Assembly (NCBI RefSeq): GCF_025909975.1
Contig: NZ_JAPCIO010000003.1
Coordinates: forward strand, 310,001-374,000
Direction: 5' to 3'
Length of the DNA: 64,000 bases
From: Flavobacterium lacisediminis
GTDB taxonomy: Bacteria; Bacteroidota; Bacteroidia; Flavobacteriales; Flavobacteriaceae
Positions 63,377 through 64,000 of the stretch are shown one piece after another; position 1 is the first letter of the stretch, and each line of letters begins with the position of its first letter. A program made the translations under genes and the position numbers. Below the pieces are notes generated by a model. The model searched no databases. It saw only the letters and a list, made by a program, of their open reading frames with translations, and was not told where the DNA came from.

Positions 63377-64000
63377 ATGCATTTTAAACAACTTTATATT
63401 TTCTTATTATTATTCACGCAAATTGCTCTTTCTCAAGAACCTTATCACGTTTCTTTTGGAAGAAAAGATGGATTGCCTTCATTAAATATTTACCATTCAC
63501 TACAAGACAAAAATGGTTACCAATGGTTTGCAAGTGATTTAGGAATTTTAAAATATGATGGTTATTCGTTTTCCTTATTAAGTACTGAAGATGGATTAGC
63601 TGATAATGAAAATTTTAGCTGCTTTCAGGATTCAAAAGGGCGTATTTGGTTTCTCGCATATAATGGTAAAATTTCATTTTTATTAGACAACAAAATCTTT
63701 AACGAATCTAATTTTGCTCTCTTAAAAACCAATCAAAAAAACGGCTACATTTCGCGTATTTCTGAAAACACAAAAGGGGAAATCATTGTAATTTATTCTA
63801 ATGGTAATGTTAGAATTTTGAACTTCAAAAAAAACACAAATACCTTTATTAATGGAAAACAAATCATATTACATTACATCCAAAACAATATAGACTACTT
63901 CATTAATCCTACCGGAATTCACAACAACAAGTTTAAATTAATTAAAAAATTACCTCAAAAAAAATTAAACGGATTTGTAATCGTACGCTCTATTCTTAAG
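63377..64000 (+). CDS. Reg_prop beta-propeller protein, probably a sensor histidine kinase N-terminus (cut by window edge)
   Basis: 208 residues visible, with no stop codon. The start MHFKQLYIFLLLFTQIALSQ is a signal peptide. Repeats follow: FGRKDGLPSLNIYHSLQDKN, GYQWFASDLGILKYDGYSF and LADNENFSCFQDSKGRIWFL. These are the two-component regulator propeller blades (GLP..I..I..D..G..W). In Bacteroidota such a sensor domain usually precedes a membrane helix and a kinase or DNA-binding domain. What follows here is beyond the window, so the output domain is unknown. Confidence 0.85.
   Translation, partial: MHFKQLYIFLLLFTQIALSQEPYHVSFGRKDGLPSLNIYHSLQDKNGYQWFASDLGILKYDGYSFSLLSTEDGLADNENFSCFQDSKGRIWFLAYNGKISFLLDNKIFNESNFALLKTNQKNGYISRISENTKGEIIVIYSNGNVRILNFKKNTNTFINGKQIILHYIQNNIDYFINPTGIHNNKFKLIKKLPQKKLNGFVIVRSILK

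Overview
This 64-kb window is a stretch of chromosome from a member of the Bacteroidota, almost certainly family Flavobacteriaceae and probably Flavobacterium or a close relative. The evidence is low GC, Bacteroidota-type promoters (TTG, 18-21 nt, TAnnTTTG) instead of sigma70 boxes, signal peptides ending in FSFSQ or SAQ, a type IX secretion (T9SS) sorting domain, a SusC-type plug domain, an S46 dipeptidyl-peptidase and a two-component-type Reg_prop propeller. I saw no tRNA, rRNA, CRISPR array, prophage or insertion sequence. No gap between genes exceeds about 240 bases.

Region 1 (1-13589, all minus strand) is the ribosomal superoperon, read right to left: rpsL-rpsG-fusA-rpsJ, then a terminator and a new promoter, then rplC-rplD-rplW-rplB-rpsS-rplV-rpsC-rplP-rpmC-rpsQ-rplN-rplX-rplE-rpsN, an internal promoter with a leader hairpin, then rpsH-rplF-rplR-rpsE-rpmD-rplO-secY. 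secY runs off the left edge. tuf is absent from its enterobacterial place.

Region 2 (13804-27453) is housekeeping and envelope: an Omp85-type barrel, RlmB, rhomboid protease, RarA, a YjjG-type HAD phosphatase, an ABC/DUF3299-like locus with a histidine-rich permease loop (possible zinc link), an exported superoxide dismutase with an extra helical domain, RadC, a DUF1287 lipoprotein, the muropeptide ligase Mpl and a TPR protein.

Region 3 (27576-37454) holds a 2169-residue alpha-2-macroglobulin with an embedded carboxypeptidase-regulatory and SusC-plug module, its 3-nt-spaced partner, and a convergent DPP7-like S46 peptidase.

Region 4 (37635-43945) has obgE, a CNNM/CorC-type CBS protein, adk, hpt, and purK/purE separated by a small membrane-protein gene. 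Region 5 (44105-49193) has an M3 oligopeptidase, a GbsR/MarR-type regulator flanked by two copies of one inverted repeat, several small membrane proteins (two of them paralogous), and a UbiA-like protein.

Region 6 (49344-60516) has gcvP, a truncated hemoglobin, then a rightward envelope-lipid-looking run (KAS III, methyltransferase, GT2, MlaE, MlaF). It meets a leftward run (SDR, YD-repeat protein, SprT-like, mannose-1-phosphate guanylyltransferase). Region 7 (60628-64000) contains a 32-residue membrane peptide, a kelch lipoprotein, a seven-repeat T9SS-exported propeller, and the start of a Reg_prop sensor-type protein cut by the right edge. The best leads for new biology are the macroglobulin-plug fusion, the regulator with paired operators and small membrane proteins, the His-rich ABC/DUF3299-like locus and the SOD fusion.
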